40,282 bases of DNA from Defluviitaleaceae bacterium (GTDB lineage Bacteria; Bacillota; Clostridia; Lachnospirales; WQUN01), in the NCBI GenBank assembly GCA_009788085.1, contig WQSB01000006.1, forward strand, positions 1-40,282, read 5' to 3'. Under the pieces are notes generated by a model, which searched no databases, had not been told where the DNA came from, and saw only the letters and a program-made list of their open reading frames with translations. The translations under genes were made by a program, and so were the position numbers. How positions within the stretch are numbered: position 1 is the first letter of the stretch; each line of letters starts with the position of its first letter. Below are positions 17,702-25,993 of the stretch, piece by piece.

Positions 17702-17738
17702 TTGACTAAATCTTAGAATTAATCAATTTTTTAGTCAA
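17702..17738 (-). promoter_or_regulatory. Sigma-A-like promoter overlapping a perfect 9-bp dyad (TTGACTAAA...TTTAGTCAA)
   Basis: On the minus strand: -35 TTGACT (17733-17738), 17-nt spacer, -10 TAAGAT (17710-17715), followed by the CoA-transferase operon. Inverted repeat arms at 17702-17710 and 17730-17738. Confidence 0.65.
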
Positions 17739-17790
17739 GGATTAATTTGTTATATGGATAATAACTTTAGCTTATATCACCATTGAATAT

Positions 17791-18108
17791 ATGGAAGCCT
17801 TAATTAAGGATAGCACCAATGAAGGTGACATTGTATTCGACCCTTGTTGCGGTAGCGGAAGTACACTCGTAGCAGCAGCTAATCTTGGTCGGCACTTTAT
17901 CGGAATTGAACTTCAGCACCAATGGCATCAGAATGCCGCGAAGCGGGTTTTTGATGAGTGCGGGGTGGTTGTGCCCCCTGCACCTAATGCTGATTCGACA
18001 ACTGCGCTATCTGTCGGGCTACATGATGCGGAAATGAATATAAATTCTAAGCTCGGCAAGCCGAAATTTCCTAAACTTTGTCTTAATGAAACTCATGGCA
18101 TGGCATAA
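17791..18108 (+). pseudogene. C-terminal fragment of a DNA methyltransferase (N4/N6-type)
   Basis: MEALIKDSTNEGDIVFDPCCGSGSTLVAAANLGRHFIGIEL resembles the SAM-binding C-terminal part of beta-type methylases; no DPPY/target-recognition part upstream. Confidence 0.75.
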
Positions 18109-18187
18109 ATCGCAAGGCGACACCGTTGAGTGGTGGAATCCGAATAAAACATACAAGCGATTTGATTGTCAGGGTAGCAGCCTTTGA
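18086..18187 (+). pseudogene. N-terminal fragment of a phage/mobile-element protein (radical-SAM-associated type suspected)
   Basis: MKLMAWHKSQGDTVEWWNPNKTYKRFD; just upstream, in another frame, is KFPKLCL, together resembling an FPNLALMKLxAxHKxQGDTVEWW pattern, suggesting a frameshifted relic. Confidence 0.5.
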
Positions 18188-18265
18188 CGAAACGGGCGCG
18201 GAATGATATTCTATAGTGAAACTCATGCTTTTGATAGCATTGTATGATAAAAAAGGAGGAGTTTG

Positions 18266-20875
18266 ATGATTAAACAGTATGAAATTATTGACAACGTTGA
18301 AGCATTGGAAAGAGCGTTTTCCCGTGTGCGAAAGGCACAGGAAAAGTTCGCAGCTTTTACGCAAAAGCAAGTAGACGAGATTTTTACAGCCGCAGCACTT
18401 GCTGCCGGCAAGGCCCGGATACCATTGGCTAAAATGGCTGTGGAAGAAACAGGTATGGGAATTGTTGAAGACAAGGTTATCAAGAACCTTTATGCGGCGG
18501 AAAATATTTATAATGTGTATAAGAACGTAAAAACTTGCGGCCTTATTGAAGAAGACAAAGCCGCAGGGTATAGAAAATATGCCGAGCCTGTGGGCGTGCT
18601 GGCGGCGGTAATTCCCACGACCAACCCAACGTCTACGGTAATTTTTAAAACTTTGCTGGCGTTAAAAACCCGCAACGGTATTATCATTAGTCCTCACCCC
18701 CGCGCTAAGGACTGCTCTATTGAAGCAGCCAAAGTTGTCTTGGAAGCGGCCGTAGCCGCTGGCGCACCGGAGGATATAATCGGGTGGATTAATATCCCAA
18801 GCTTGGATTTATCCCACAAGGTTATGGGTGATGCGGACTGTATCTTGGCCACGGGTGGTCAGGGTATGGTACGGGCGGCGTATTCCAGTGGAAAGCCCGC
18901 CATTGGCGTGGGCGCGGGTAATGTGCCAGCCATCATTGATGAAACGGCGGATGTTCTGCTTACCGTAAGCTCTGTCATCCTTTCTAAAGCCTTTGACAAC
19001 GGCGTAATTTGCGCATCAGAGCAGTCCGTGATTGTGCATGATTCCTTATACGACGCTGTAAAGCGCGAATTTATAAAGCGCGGTTGTTATATGCTTAATG
19101 AAACCGAAATTGAAAAAGTACGCAAAACCATTATTATAAACGGTGCGCTTAATGCAAAAATCGTAGGGCAATCAGCCAAAACCATTGCCGACCTGGCAGG
19201 AATCACTGTGCCCGAATCCACAAAAATTCTTATTGGCGAAGTCGAAAGCGTAGAGCCATCCGAGGAATTTGCTCACGAAAAGCTGTCGCCGGTGCTGGCG
19301 ATGTATCGCTATTCCAGCTTCGATGACGCGCTGGCAAAAGCCGAGCGTCTGATTTTTGACGGCGGCATGGGGCATACGGCCTCCATTTTCCTGGACACCT
19401 TAAAAGCAAAAGACCGGCTGGAGCTTTTCACCGACCGGATGAAAGCCTGCCGCATCGTGGTCAATACACCGTCGTCCCATGGCGGTATTGGCGACCTTTA
19501 CAATTTCAAGCTGTTACCGTCTCTTACCTTGGGCTGTGGCTCATGGGGCGGCAATATCGTCAGTGAGAATGTCGGCGTGTCACATTTGTTAAACTACAAG
19601 GTCGTCGCCGAAAGGAGAGAAAATATGCTGTGGTTCCGTGCGCCGGAAAAAATCTATTTCAAAAGAGGCAGCCTGACGGTAGCCTTGGATGAATTGCAGA
19701 ATGTTCTTGGCAAGAAAAGAGCTTTCATAGTAACCGACCATTTCCTGTATGAAAACGGCTATATTAAGCCACTTACGGATAAATTAAACGAAATGGGCAT
19801 CGAACATGCCACATTCTTTGATGTAGAGCCAGACCCCACATTAAAGAGCGTTTATGAGGGCGCGAAGCAGTGTTCGATATTTAAGCCCGATGTTATAATC
19901 ACCTTAGGTGGCGGCTCTCCCATGGATGCCGCAAAAATCATTTGGATGCTGTACGAGCACCCGGATATTGACTTTGAAAATATGGCCATGCGTTTTATGG
20001 ACATTCGCAAGCGTGTATATACCTTCCCGAAAATGGGCGAAAAGGCGTATTTCATCGCCATTCCCACAACGGCGGGCACAGGTTCGGAAGTGACACCTTT
20101 TGCTGTTATTACGGACGAAAAAACCGGCATAAAATATCCAATAGCCGACTACGAGCTGTTGCCAAACATGGCCATAATCGACCCAGATTTCATGGACAAC
20201 GCGCCTAAGAGTCTTACTGCGGCATCAGGCATTGACGCCGTTACCCATGCCATCGAAGCATATGCCTCCGTCGTGGCCAGCGATTACACCGATGCAATGG
20301 CCATCGGCGCGTTAAAGATTCTGTTCGAATATTTGCCACGGGTCTATGACCTTGGAGCCAACGACCCAAAGGCCCGCGAAAAAGTTGCAAATGCCGCCAC
20401 AATGGCAGGTATTGCTTTCGCAAACGGATTTTTGGGAATCTGTCACTCAATGGCCCATAAGCTGGGAAGCTTCTTCCACTTGCCCCATGGCGTGGCAAAT
20501 GCATTGATGATTCCCGAAGTTATTCGCTTTAACGCCACGGACGCCCCTTATCGCATGGGAACTTTCTCCCAATACGACCATCCCAAGGCTATAGCGCGTT
20601 ATGCCGAAATTGCGAATGAATTGAAATTGGGCGGCAACACCGATGAAGAAAAAGTAACGGCACTTATTAATGAAATAAAGAAACTTTGCACGACTCTGGA
20701 TATCAAACCTTCGGTCAAAGCCTATGATGTAGACGAGAAGGAATTTTTAAGCCGTTTGGACGACATGTGCGAGCAGGCCTTTGACGACCAATGCACCGGC
20801 GCGAATCCAAGATATCCAATGATTGCAGAAATGAAGCAGATGTACCTGAACGTCTATTATGGAGAGGAGAAGTGA
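18266..20875 (+). CDS. adhE: Bifunctional acetaldehyde-CoA/alcohol dehydrogenase
   Basis: N-terminal ALDH domain ([41 protein letters not shown]) fused to an iron ADH ([42 protein letters not shown]). ATG at 18266 after AAGGAGGAG. Confidence 0.96.
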   Translation: MIKQYEIIDNVEALERAFSRVRKAQEKFAAFTQKQVDEIFTAAALAAGKARIPLAKMAVEETGMGIVEDKVIKNLYAAENIYNVYKNVKTCGLIEEDKAAGYRKYAEPVGVLAAVIPTTNPTSTVIFKTLLALKTRNGIIISPHPRAKDCSIEAAKVVLEAAVAAGAPEDIIGWINIPSLDLSHKVMGDADCILATGGQGMVRAAYSSGKPAIGVGAGNVPAIIDETADVLLTVSSVILSKAFDNGVICASEQSVIVHDSLYDAVKREFIKRGCYMLNETEIEKVRKTIIINGALNAKIVGQSAKTIADLAGITVPESTKILIGEVESVEPSEEFAHEKLSPVLAMYRYSSFDDALAKAERLIFDGGMGHTASIFLDTLKAKDRLELFTDRMKACRIVVNTPSSHGGIGDLYNFKLLPSLTLGCGSWGGNIVSENVGVSHLLNYKVVAERRENMLWFRAPEKIYFKRGSLTVALDELQNVLGKKRAFIVTDHFLYENGYIKPLTDKLNEMGIEHATFFDVEPDPTLKSVYEGAKQCSIFKPDVIITLGGGSPMDAAKIIWMLYEHPDIDFENMAMRFMDIRKRVYTFPKMGEKAYFIAIPTTAGTGSEVTPFAVITDEKTGIKYPIADYELLPNMAIIDPDFMDNAPKSLTAASGIDAVTHAIEAYASVVASDYTDAMAIGALKILFEYLPRVYDLGANDPKAREKVANAATMAGIAFANGFLGICHSMAHKLGSFFHLPHGVANALMIPEVIRFNATDAPYRMGTFSQYDHPKAIARYAEIANELKLGGNTDEEKVTALINEIKKLCTTLDIKPSVKAYDVDEKEFLSRLDDMCEQAFDDQCTGANPRYPMIAEMKQMYLNVYYGEEK

Positions 20876-20877
20876 AC

Positions 20878-21627
20878 ATGAGGCTTTCCCAAGTTATTGC
20901 AGAGCGGCCGAATAAGACAATTTACCGCGATGGAGACTACGTCATAAAGCTTATGGACGAGAAATACACCGCCGCCAATGTTTTGAACGAGGCTTTGAAT
21001 CACGCCATCGTATATGAAACCGGCTTTAAGGTGCCGCGCTTTCACGAAGTAGTCAAGCTTGAGGGAAGATGGGCCATAGTCATGGACTATATTGAGGGCA
21101 GGACTTTGGACTCCATAATGCTGGACGACCCGGCAAATATCGACTCCTATATGGAGCGATTTGTAGATTTGCAAATAAAAATGCATGGCTACAAAGCCGA
21201 AAGTTTGCGTCACCATACAGATAAAATGCACAGCAAAATACGCGAAACCAGCTTTGACGCAACCGCCAAGTACGAGCTTCACAGTAGGCTCGACGGCCTG
21301 CCCAAGAACGATAAGCTGTGTCACGGCGACTATACCACGGGTAATGTAATCATCACCTCGGAGGACGAAGCCTATGTAATCGATTGGTCACACGCCACCC
21401 AGGGTAATGGGTCCGCAGATGCCGCCCGAACCTATTTGCGTTACATGCTGGCAAAAAAAGAAGATTGGGCCGAAATTTACTTGAAAAAATACTGCAAAAA
21501 AAGCGACACCGCAAGGCAGTATGTAGAAAAATGGATGGCCATTGTTGCTGCGTCCCAAAGCGTAAAGAGAAAGCCGGAGGAACAGGAATTCCTGTTGCGT
21601 TGGGCTAATATCGTAGAGTACAGCTGA
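20878..21627 (+). CDS. Aminoglycoside phosphotransferase/choline kinase-like protein
   Basis: LCHGDYTTGNVIITSEDEAYVIDWSHATQGNGSADAARTYLRYML contains HGD...N and IDW motifs of the APH family. ATG at 20878 with RBS GGAGAGGAG; longer track ORF overlaps adhE. Confidence 0.8.
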   Translation: MRLSQVIAERPNKTIYRDGDYVIKLMDEKYTAANVLNEALNHAIVYETGFKVPRFHEVVKLEGRWAIVMDYIEGRTLDSIMLDDPANIDSYMERFVDLQIKMHGYKAESLRHHTDKMHSKIRETSFDATAKYELHSRLDGLPKNDKLCHGDYTTGNVIITSEDEAYVIDWSHATQGNGSADAARTYLRYMLAKKEDWAEIYLKKYCKKSDTARQYVEKWMAIVAASQSVKRKPEEQEFLLRWANIVEYS

Positions 21628-21631
21628 GGTT

Positions 21632-22177
21632 ATGAATAGCTTGACGTTTCTACTGCGCTACATTTTTAAGCCGCGAACTGTAGGCGCGGTTCTGCCCAGC
21701 TCCAAATATCTTGCGCGGAAAATGGGCGAGGGCATTGATTTTGACAATGCGGATTTTATTGCGGAATACGGCCCGGGTACTGGCGTGTTTACGGAAATGC
21801 TTTTAAGCAGGCGCAAGCCCGGCACAAGGCTTCTGCTGATTGAAAAGGATACCTCGTTCTACAGCCTGCTGCGCGAAAAATACAAAAACTTTCCAAACAT
21901 CCAAATCGTAAACGACTCCGCCGAAAATATCGCCAACTATATACAAGACGCCCCGGACTACATTGTTTCCGGACTGCCCTTCGCGAGTCTGCCCCAGGAA
22001 GCTTCGTTTAATATATTAAAAAACGCGGCGGAGCTTCTTAAGCCAACCGGCGCATTCATCACATTTCAATATACCTTGCTGAAAAAAGACTTCATCGGTC
22101 AGTTTTTCCCTCACATCTCCGTCACCCGCGAGCTGCGAAATATTCCGCCGGCATATGTATTTTTATGCAACAAGTAA
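21632..22177 (+). CDS. Class I SAM-dependent methyltransferase (phospholipid N-methyltransferase-like)
   Basis: FIAEYGPGTGVFTEMLL SAM motif I, YIVSGLPFASLP, N-terminal RYIFKPRTVGAVLPSSKYLARKM. Confidence 0.78.
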   Translation: MNSLTFLLRYIFKPRTVGAVLPSSKYLARKMGEGIDFDNADFIAEYGPGTGVFTEMLLSRRKPGTRLLLIEKDTSFYSLLREKYKNFPNIQIVNDSAENIANYIQDAPDYIVSGLPFASLPQEASFNILKNAAELLKPTGAFITFQYTLLKKDFIGQFFPHISVTRELRNIPPAYVFLCNK

Positions 22178-22243
22178 AAAAAAATAAAATTTTCCAGACC
22201 ACGAGTATAATCTTTGGTAAAATGGTAAATATTATACCTGTGA

Positions 22244-22265
22244 CCTTAAACCTATCAGTTTAAGG
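22244..22265. repeat. Small hairpin CCTTAAAC-N6-GTTTAAGG preceding the terminator
   Basis: Perfect 8-bp inverted repeat in the convergent intergenic region. Confidence 0.5.
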
Positions 22266-22289
22266 AACAACTAAATATCCCCCCTCAAA

Positions 22290-22322
22290 AAGCCCGGCTT
22301 CACCCCCCCTGAAGTCGGGCTT
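22290..22322. terminator. Bidirectional rho-independent-type terminator between convergent genes
   Basis: AAGCCCGGCTTCA-CCCCCCC-TGAAGTCGGGCTT stem-loop (one mismatch), A-rich on the left and TTCTTCC on the right. Confidence 0.8.
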
Positions 22323-22348
22323 CTTCCATTAGGAGATGTCTCGGCTTC

Positions 22349-23314
22349 CTAAAAAACCAGCATGATAAATACATACAACGCTACGACTGCGGGGATAAAC
22401 GGGTCGATGTAGCGGAAGCGGGTTGGATTGGAGGCTTCGGCCTCGGCGGAGGATTCGATGGGCTCTTGCCAAATTTCCTTTTGCATATCGTATTCGATAT
22501 TCCGTTGGCGGTTGTGAGACAGGAAGCTCCTAAAAAGAATCACAACGCATGGGGCAGCCACCAGTGCTATAACTCCCATTCCCATGAGGGCATGAAGCTG
22601 CTCTGCGAAGGAAATTCTCTGGGGCGGAGCGGCCAGCGATTCGGGCACGCTTATACGCACCAGCCTAGCCAGGGATATCTGGGAGGCGTTCATGATAAAA
22701 TGCATAAGAATCCCGGCGCGGATACTGCGGGAATAATGCACCATGTACGCAAAAATTACGCCCATGGCAAAGGCGTAAAGAAATTGCTGGAGGCTTAGGT
22801 GAATCATGGCGAAAAACAAGCCGTTGAGCAGCGCGGACACAGTAAACGGGAGATTGCGGTACGCAGATTGTATATATCCCCTAAAAACTATCTCCTCGCA
22901 AATGGCAGGGGTTACGGCAAGGGCCAGAAGCATCAGCCAAAGGGGCTGAGCCGCCATGCCTCCAACCATCGCGCCTACCTGATTGGGAAAAAATAAACCG
23001 GAAATCCCGGAAAGGAGCATCATGATGGGTTGCAGAAAAATGCTTAGGAAGAAAATGAAAATAATATTGATTTTGCCCAATTTCATATTGGGCACGTATT
23101 CTGTCAATTTTTCCTTCGTTAAAAAAAGCCAAATACCCAGGGGCAAAATAAAGACCATTACTTGCTGAAAAATAATAAACCACGGCGAGCCAAAAACAGT
23201 CCGGGCAACTCCGGGGCTTATCGCGGGGATAACCACCAGCCCAAATGTCAAAATAAAAATTACACGGAAGAACAGCAAAAACAACATAAACGCGCTTCCG
23301 CGCCTATGCCCCAT
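22349..23314 (-). CDS. CPBP/CAAX-type intramembrane metalloprotease
   Basis: Multipass; EEIVFRGYIQSAYRN and FFAMIHLSLQQFLYAFAMGVIFAYM, HFIMNAS motifs. Confidence 0.88.
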   Translation of the reverse strand: MGHRRGSAFMLFLLFFRVIFILTFGLVVIPAISPGVARTVFGSPWFIIFQQVMVFILPLGIWLFLTKEKLTEYVPNMKLGKINIIFIFFLSIFLQPIMMLLSGISGLFFPNQVGAMVGGMAAQPLWLMLLALAVTPAICEEIVFRGYIQSAYRNLPFTVSALLNGLFFAMIHLSLQQFLYAFAMGVIFAYMVHYSRSIRAGILMHFIMNASQISLARLVRISVPESLAAPPQRISFAEQLHALMGMGVIALVAAPCVVILFRSFLSHNRQRNIEYDMQKEIWQEPIESSAEAEASNPTRFRYIDPFIPAVVALYVFIMLVF

Positions 23315-23888
23315 ACAAAAACACCTCCAAGGCTTTTATAATCGTGTCTAAGCGGCGAGTATTGCCGGCTATTGCCATATACACGTCGCTGGAGTCCTTT
23401 CCAAAATACTCCAAAAACGGCGAGCCGGCAAGGGAAACGGGCGGCGTGGGATGCAAAAGCCCTTGCTCCGCCAATTCGTCTAAACCCCCTCCGGTCGTTA
23501 CGAAAACATCTATCGACGCAGTTTGAAGAAGAGCCATAAGCCGGGTTTGCATAGCCATGTTAAATCCCGGGTCCGCCGTAATCGAATAATTTGTAATAAT
23601 TACACGCTGGCTCTCCGGGTCGTCAACGATGACGCTCAATTTTTCTGACATGCCTTCAAGGGTCGCGGGCATGGCGGGAATCCCTATCCACGCAATATAC
23701 AAAAAATCATCCGGCGGCGGATTAATGAAAATATTATACACAACGCTGCCCACCAAAAACGCCGCCAGCCCAAACCCAAAAAAATGCAGCTTATAATACT
23801 GCCAGATATACCATCGCTTCTCGGCAAAGCTCATCTGCCTAAGCTTGGCCCATTCGGTTTTGAAAAAATTCTTCATGTTATGTGTCAC
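23304..23888 (-). CDS. Hypothetical protein with one N-terminal transmembrane segment
   Basis: 194-aa ORF in operon context, overlapping neighbours by 11 bp; single hydrophobic segment FFGFGLAAFLVGSVVYNIFI. Confidence 0.7.
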   Translation of the reverse strand: MTHNMKNFFKTEWAKLRQMSFAEKRWYIWQYYKLHFFGFGLAAFLVGSVVYNIFINPPPDDFLYIAWIGIPAMPATLEGMSEKLSVIVDDPESQRVIITNYSITADPGFNMAMQTRLMALLQTASIDVFVTTGGGLDELAEQGLLHPTPPVSLAGSPFLEYFGKDSSDVYMAIAGNTRRLDTIIKALEVFLYGA

Positions 23889-24588
23889 TTCCCAGCAGTG
23901 AAATGGCGCGGGTTAAGGCCTCTTTTGAGTTTTTCCAAGGAGCGTCGGCATTGCGGAAATCAAATTTCTGTACAAACCAGTCCAAATCGTTTTCCAGCTC
24001 CTCCATGATATTTTTCCACGCAGGCAAAATCTCATCCAAAAATTTTTCGCGCTTTCCGCGCCCCAAGCCCTCCGCAGCGGCTAGAAGCCGTATAAAATGC
24101 GGCAGGCAATATCCCTTTTGAGAGGATACCAGCTTGCCGTCCTCTCCGCCCTTGCCCCATATATGAAAAAACGTGTCGATATACCGCTCGAATGTACTCT
24201 CGATTTTTCGGCAGACATAACATGTCCCGTGGGTTTTTTCCAAATGTCCCTTCAGCCGCGAAATCACCGAATTCGTGTCCTTGCCAAACAATGGCGCGGG
24301 CTTGTGGCTTGCGATTATCCCCTTCGCGTCCTTATTTAACTGCTGCGTATACGTATGCAACAGCAACGCCAAGCCCAGCCGGTTCTGATTTCCGTACATG
24401 GCCTCCATATGCCTTTTGCAAAAGCCCGTGCGGTTGGTTTCCATACGCACGTTGTCCTCCATGTATGCCGGCCCCATAATAAAATTTACCGCGTCCCGCT
24501 CCAGTTTATTAAACATTACGCAAAATGCGCAATGCCCTGGCTCCCGCAGGGCGTCCAGCACGGGAATCGTGTGAATATGATTTGGCAT
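23878..24588 (-). CDS. DUF6062-like Cys-rich protein
   Basis: MPNHIHTIPVLDALREPGHCAFCVMFNKLERDAVNFIMGPAYMEDNVRMETNRTGFCKRHM; paired CxxC/CxxxH-type motifs occur twice. Start at the MPNHIH Met. Confidence 0.7.
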   Translation of the reverse strand: MPNHIHTIPVLDALREPGHCAFCVMFNKLERDAVNFIMGPAYMEDNVRMETNRTGFCKRHMEAMYGNQNRLGLALLLHTYTQQLNKDAKGIIASHKPAPLFGKDTNSVISRLKGHLEKTHGTCYVCRKIESTFERYIDTFFHIWGKGGEDGKLVSSQKGYCLPHFIRLLAAAEGLGRGKREKFLDEILPAWKNIMEELENDLDWFVQKFDFRNADAPWKNSKEALTRAISLLGSDT

Positions 24589-24664
24589 GTTCACCCCCGG
24601 AAAGTAAAGCAGTTTGCTATATTGTAACACTTTTCTTAGATTTTGTCTCATTTGAAATAAGACT

Positions 24665-24693
24665 TTGTCAATATCTGCAAGCTGTGTTAAAGT
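24665..24693 (+). promoter_or_regulatory. Candidate sigma-A promoter for rubrerythrin
   Basis: TTGTCA, 17-nt spacer, TAAAGT, about 25 bp before the ATG at 24718. Confidence 0.45.
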
Positions 24694-24717
24694 AAGAATC
24701 AGAAAGGGTGATACACC

Positions 24718-25260
24718 ATGCCAAATTTAAAGGGCTCAAGAACCGAGGCCAATCTGATGGCGGCATTCGCGGGGGAATCGCAAGCGCGAAACAAGTACAC
24801 CTACTTCGCGGGCCAGGCGAAAAAGGACGGCTACGAGCAAATCGCCAAAATTTTCATCGAAACGGCCGACAATGAAAAGGAACATGCAAAGCTGTGGTAC
24901 AAGCTGTTGCATGGCGGGGAAATTCCCGACACGGCAACAAACCTAAAGGACGCAGCAGAAGGCGAGCATTTCGAATGGACAGACATGTACGCAAAATTCG
25001 CAAAGGAAGCGCGCGAAGAAGGCTTTGCGGACATAGCCACCCGTTTCGAAATGGTAGCCGCAATCGAGAAGGAGCACGAAGAACGCTACAAAGCCCTGAT
25101 AAGGAACATTGATGACGGCAAAGTGTTCCGCAAAGACGGCCCTGTCGAATGGGAATGCGCCAACTGCGGCCACCGTCACACCAATGAGGCCGCGCCGGAG
25201 GTATGCCCGGTGTGCTTCCATCCGAAATCATTCTTTATGATATCGCCAAGAAACTACTAA
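24718..25260 (+). CDS. Rubrerythrin
   Basis: LMAAFAGESQARNKYTYFA diiron N-terminus, ETADNEKEHAK, AAIEKEHEERY, C-terminal rubredoxin-like WECANCGH-x9-PEVCPVCFHPKSFF. Confidence 0.96.
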   Translation: MPNLKGSRTEANLMAAFAGESQARNKYTYFAGQAKKDGYEQIAKIFIETADNEKEHAKLWYKLLHGGEIPDTATNLKDAAEGEHFEWTDMYAKFAKEAREEGFADIATRFEMVAAIEKEHEERYKALIRNIDDGKVFRKDGPVEWECANCGHRHTNEAAPEVCPVCFHPKSFFMISPRNY

Positions 25261-25281
25261 AAAGGTCGTCTAAGGAGACAA

Positions 25282-25338
25282 AGAAAGGCGGGAATTCGCT
25301 TGCAGATTAATACATCTGCGCGAATTCTCGCCTTTCTA
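25282..25338. repeat. Long near-perfect stem-loop downstream of rubrerythrin (possible terminator)
   Basis: AGAAAGGCGGGAATTCGCTTGCAGAT-TAATAC-ATCTGCGCGAATTCTCGCCTTTCT; about 24 paired positions, no T-tract afterwards. Confidence 0.7.
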
Positions 25339-25544
25339 CTTGTCGCCATGTTCCGCACTGCTTGCAAATTCTCCGCATTTCACGGTGTTTCCGAGCCCGA
25401 CGTATCTCCGTGTCCGGTGCCGTTGGCGAGACAGTCCCTTTCCTAATGCGTGGCACTTTTAGTGCGAAGTAAACGATTCCTATTTGTTACTACATTTTTC
25501 TGTGAAAAATTGTAAACTATAAAAAAAACAAAGGAGGCAGTTTA

Positions 25545-25640
25545 ATGAATGTTAGGTTGGCTGGTTATGTAAGATGCTCCACGAAAGAGCAGAATCCGGA
25601 CAGGCAGATTATGCACAACTTATCCACGGATATGGCATAG
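25545..25640 (+). pseudogene. Truncated serine recombinase (resolvase/invertase) N-terminus
   Basis: MNVRLAGYVRCSTKEQNPDRQIMHNLSTDMA*: YVRxSTxEQNxxRQ catalytic N-terminal motif, only 31 aa; strong RBS AAAGGAGGCAG. Confidence 0.85.
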
Positions 25641-25653
25641 CTGGGGCGGACAA

Positions 25654-25935
25654 ATGGAATACTGGCTGTCCCTGTCCTGTCCGGATGTAATACGCTGGGT
25701 GCTTTACCGCAAGAAGCGTATTAATTACAGGAAATTCCCCGTGACAACGGAAGATATCGTACTCGAAGCCAACCCCCTTGAAGCCGAAAAACAGCGTGTG
25801 CGGGAAATGCTTATTAAGATGTACCTATTCCATCGCACCGTAAGCCACAACAAAGACCTAAGAAAAAAAGTCTCCGCCGTATTCAGCAACAATTTACTTA
25901 ACATGCTTTTGGGCGCGCTTGGTGGGATAAAATAA
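25654..25935 (+). pseudogene. C-terminal fragment of a mobile-element/phage-type protein joined to the resolvase relic
   Basis: In-frame upstream codons give IWHSWGGQMEYWLSLSCPDVIRWVLYRKKRINYRKFPVTTEDIVLEANPLEAEKQRVREMLIKMY with no own start or RBS. Confidence 0.45.
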
Positions 25936-25993
25936 AAATAAAATCAATGCGAGCCGTTTTATTGCCTAATGATTGCGGGGTTTTTTGCTATAT

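Noticed and set aside
17791-18108. Functional orphan DNA methyltransferase linked to the 34-kb RM system
   Set aside because: Only the motif-I C-terminal part remains, without the catalytic DPPY segment, and it is surrounded by other gene fragments.
20791-20877. N-terminal extension of the phosphotransferase ORF into adhE
   Set aside because: An ATG with a strong RBS lies at 20878 just after the adhE stop; the extension is out-of-frame adhE sequence.
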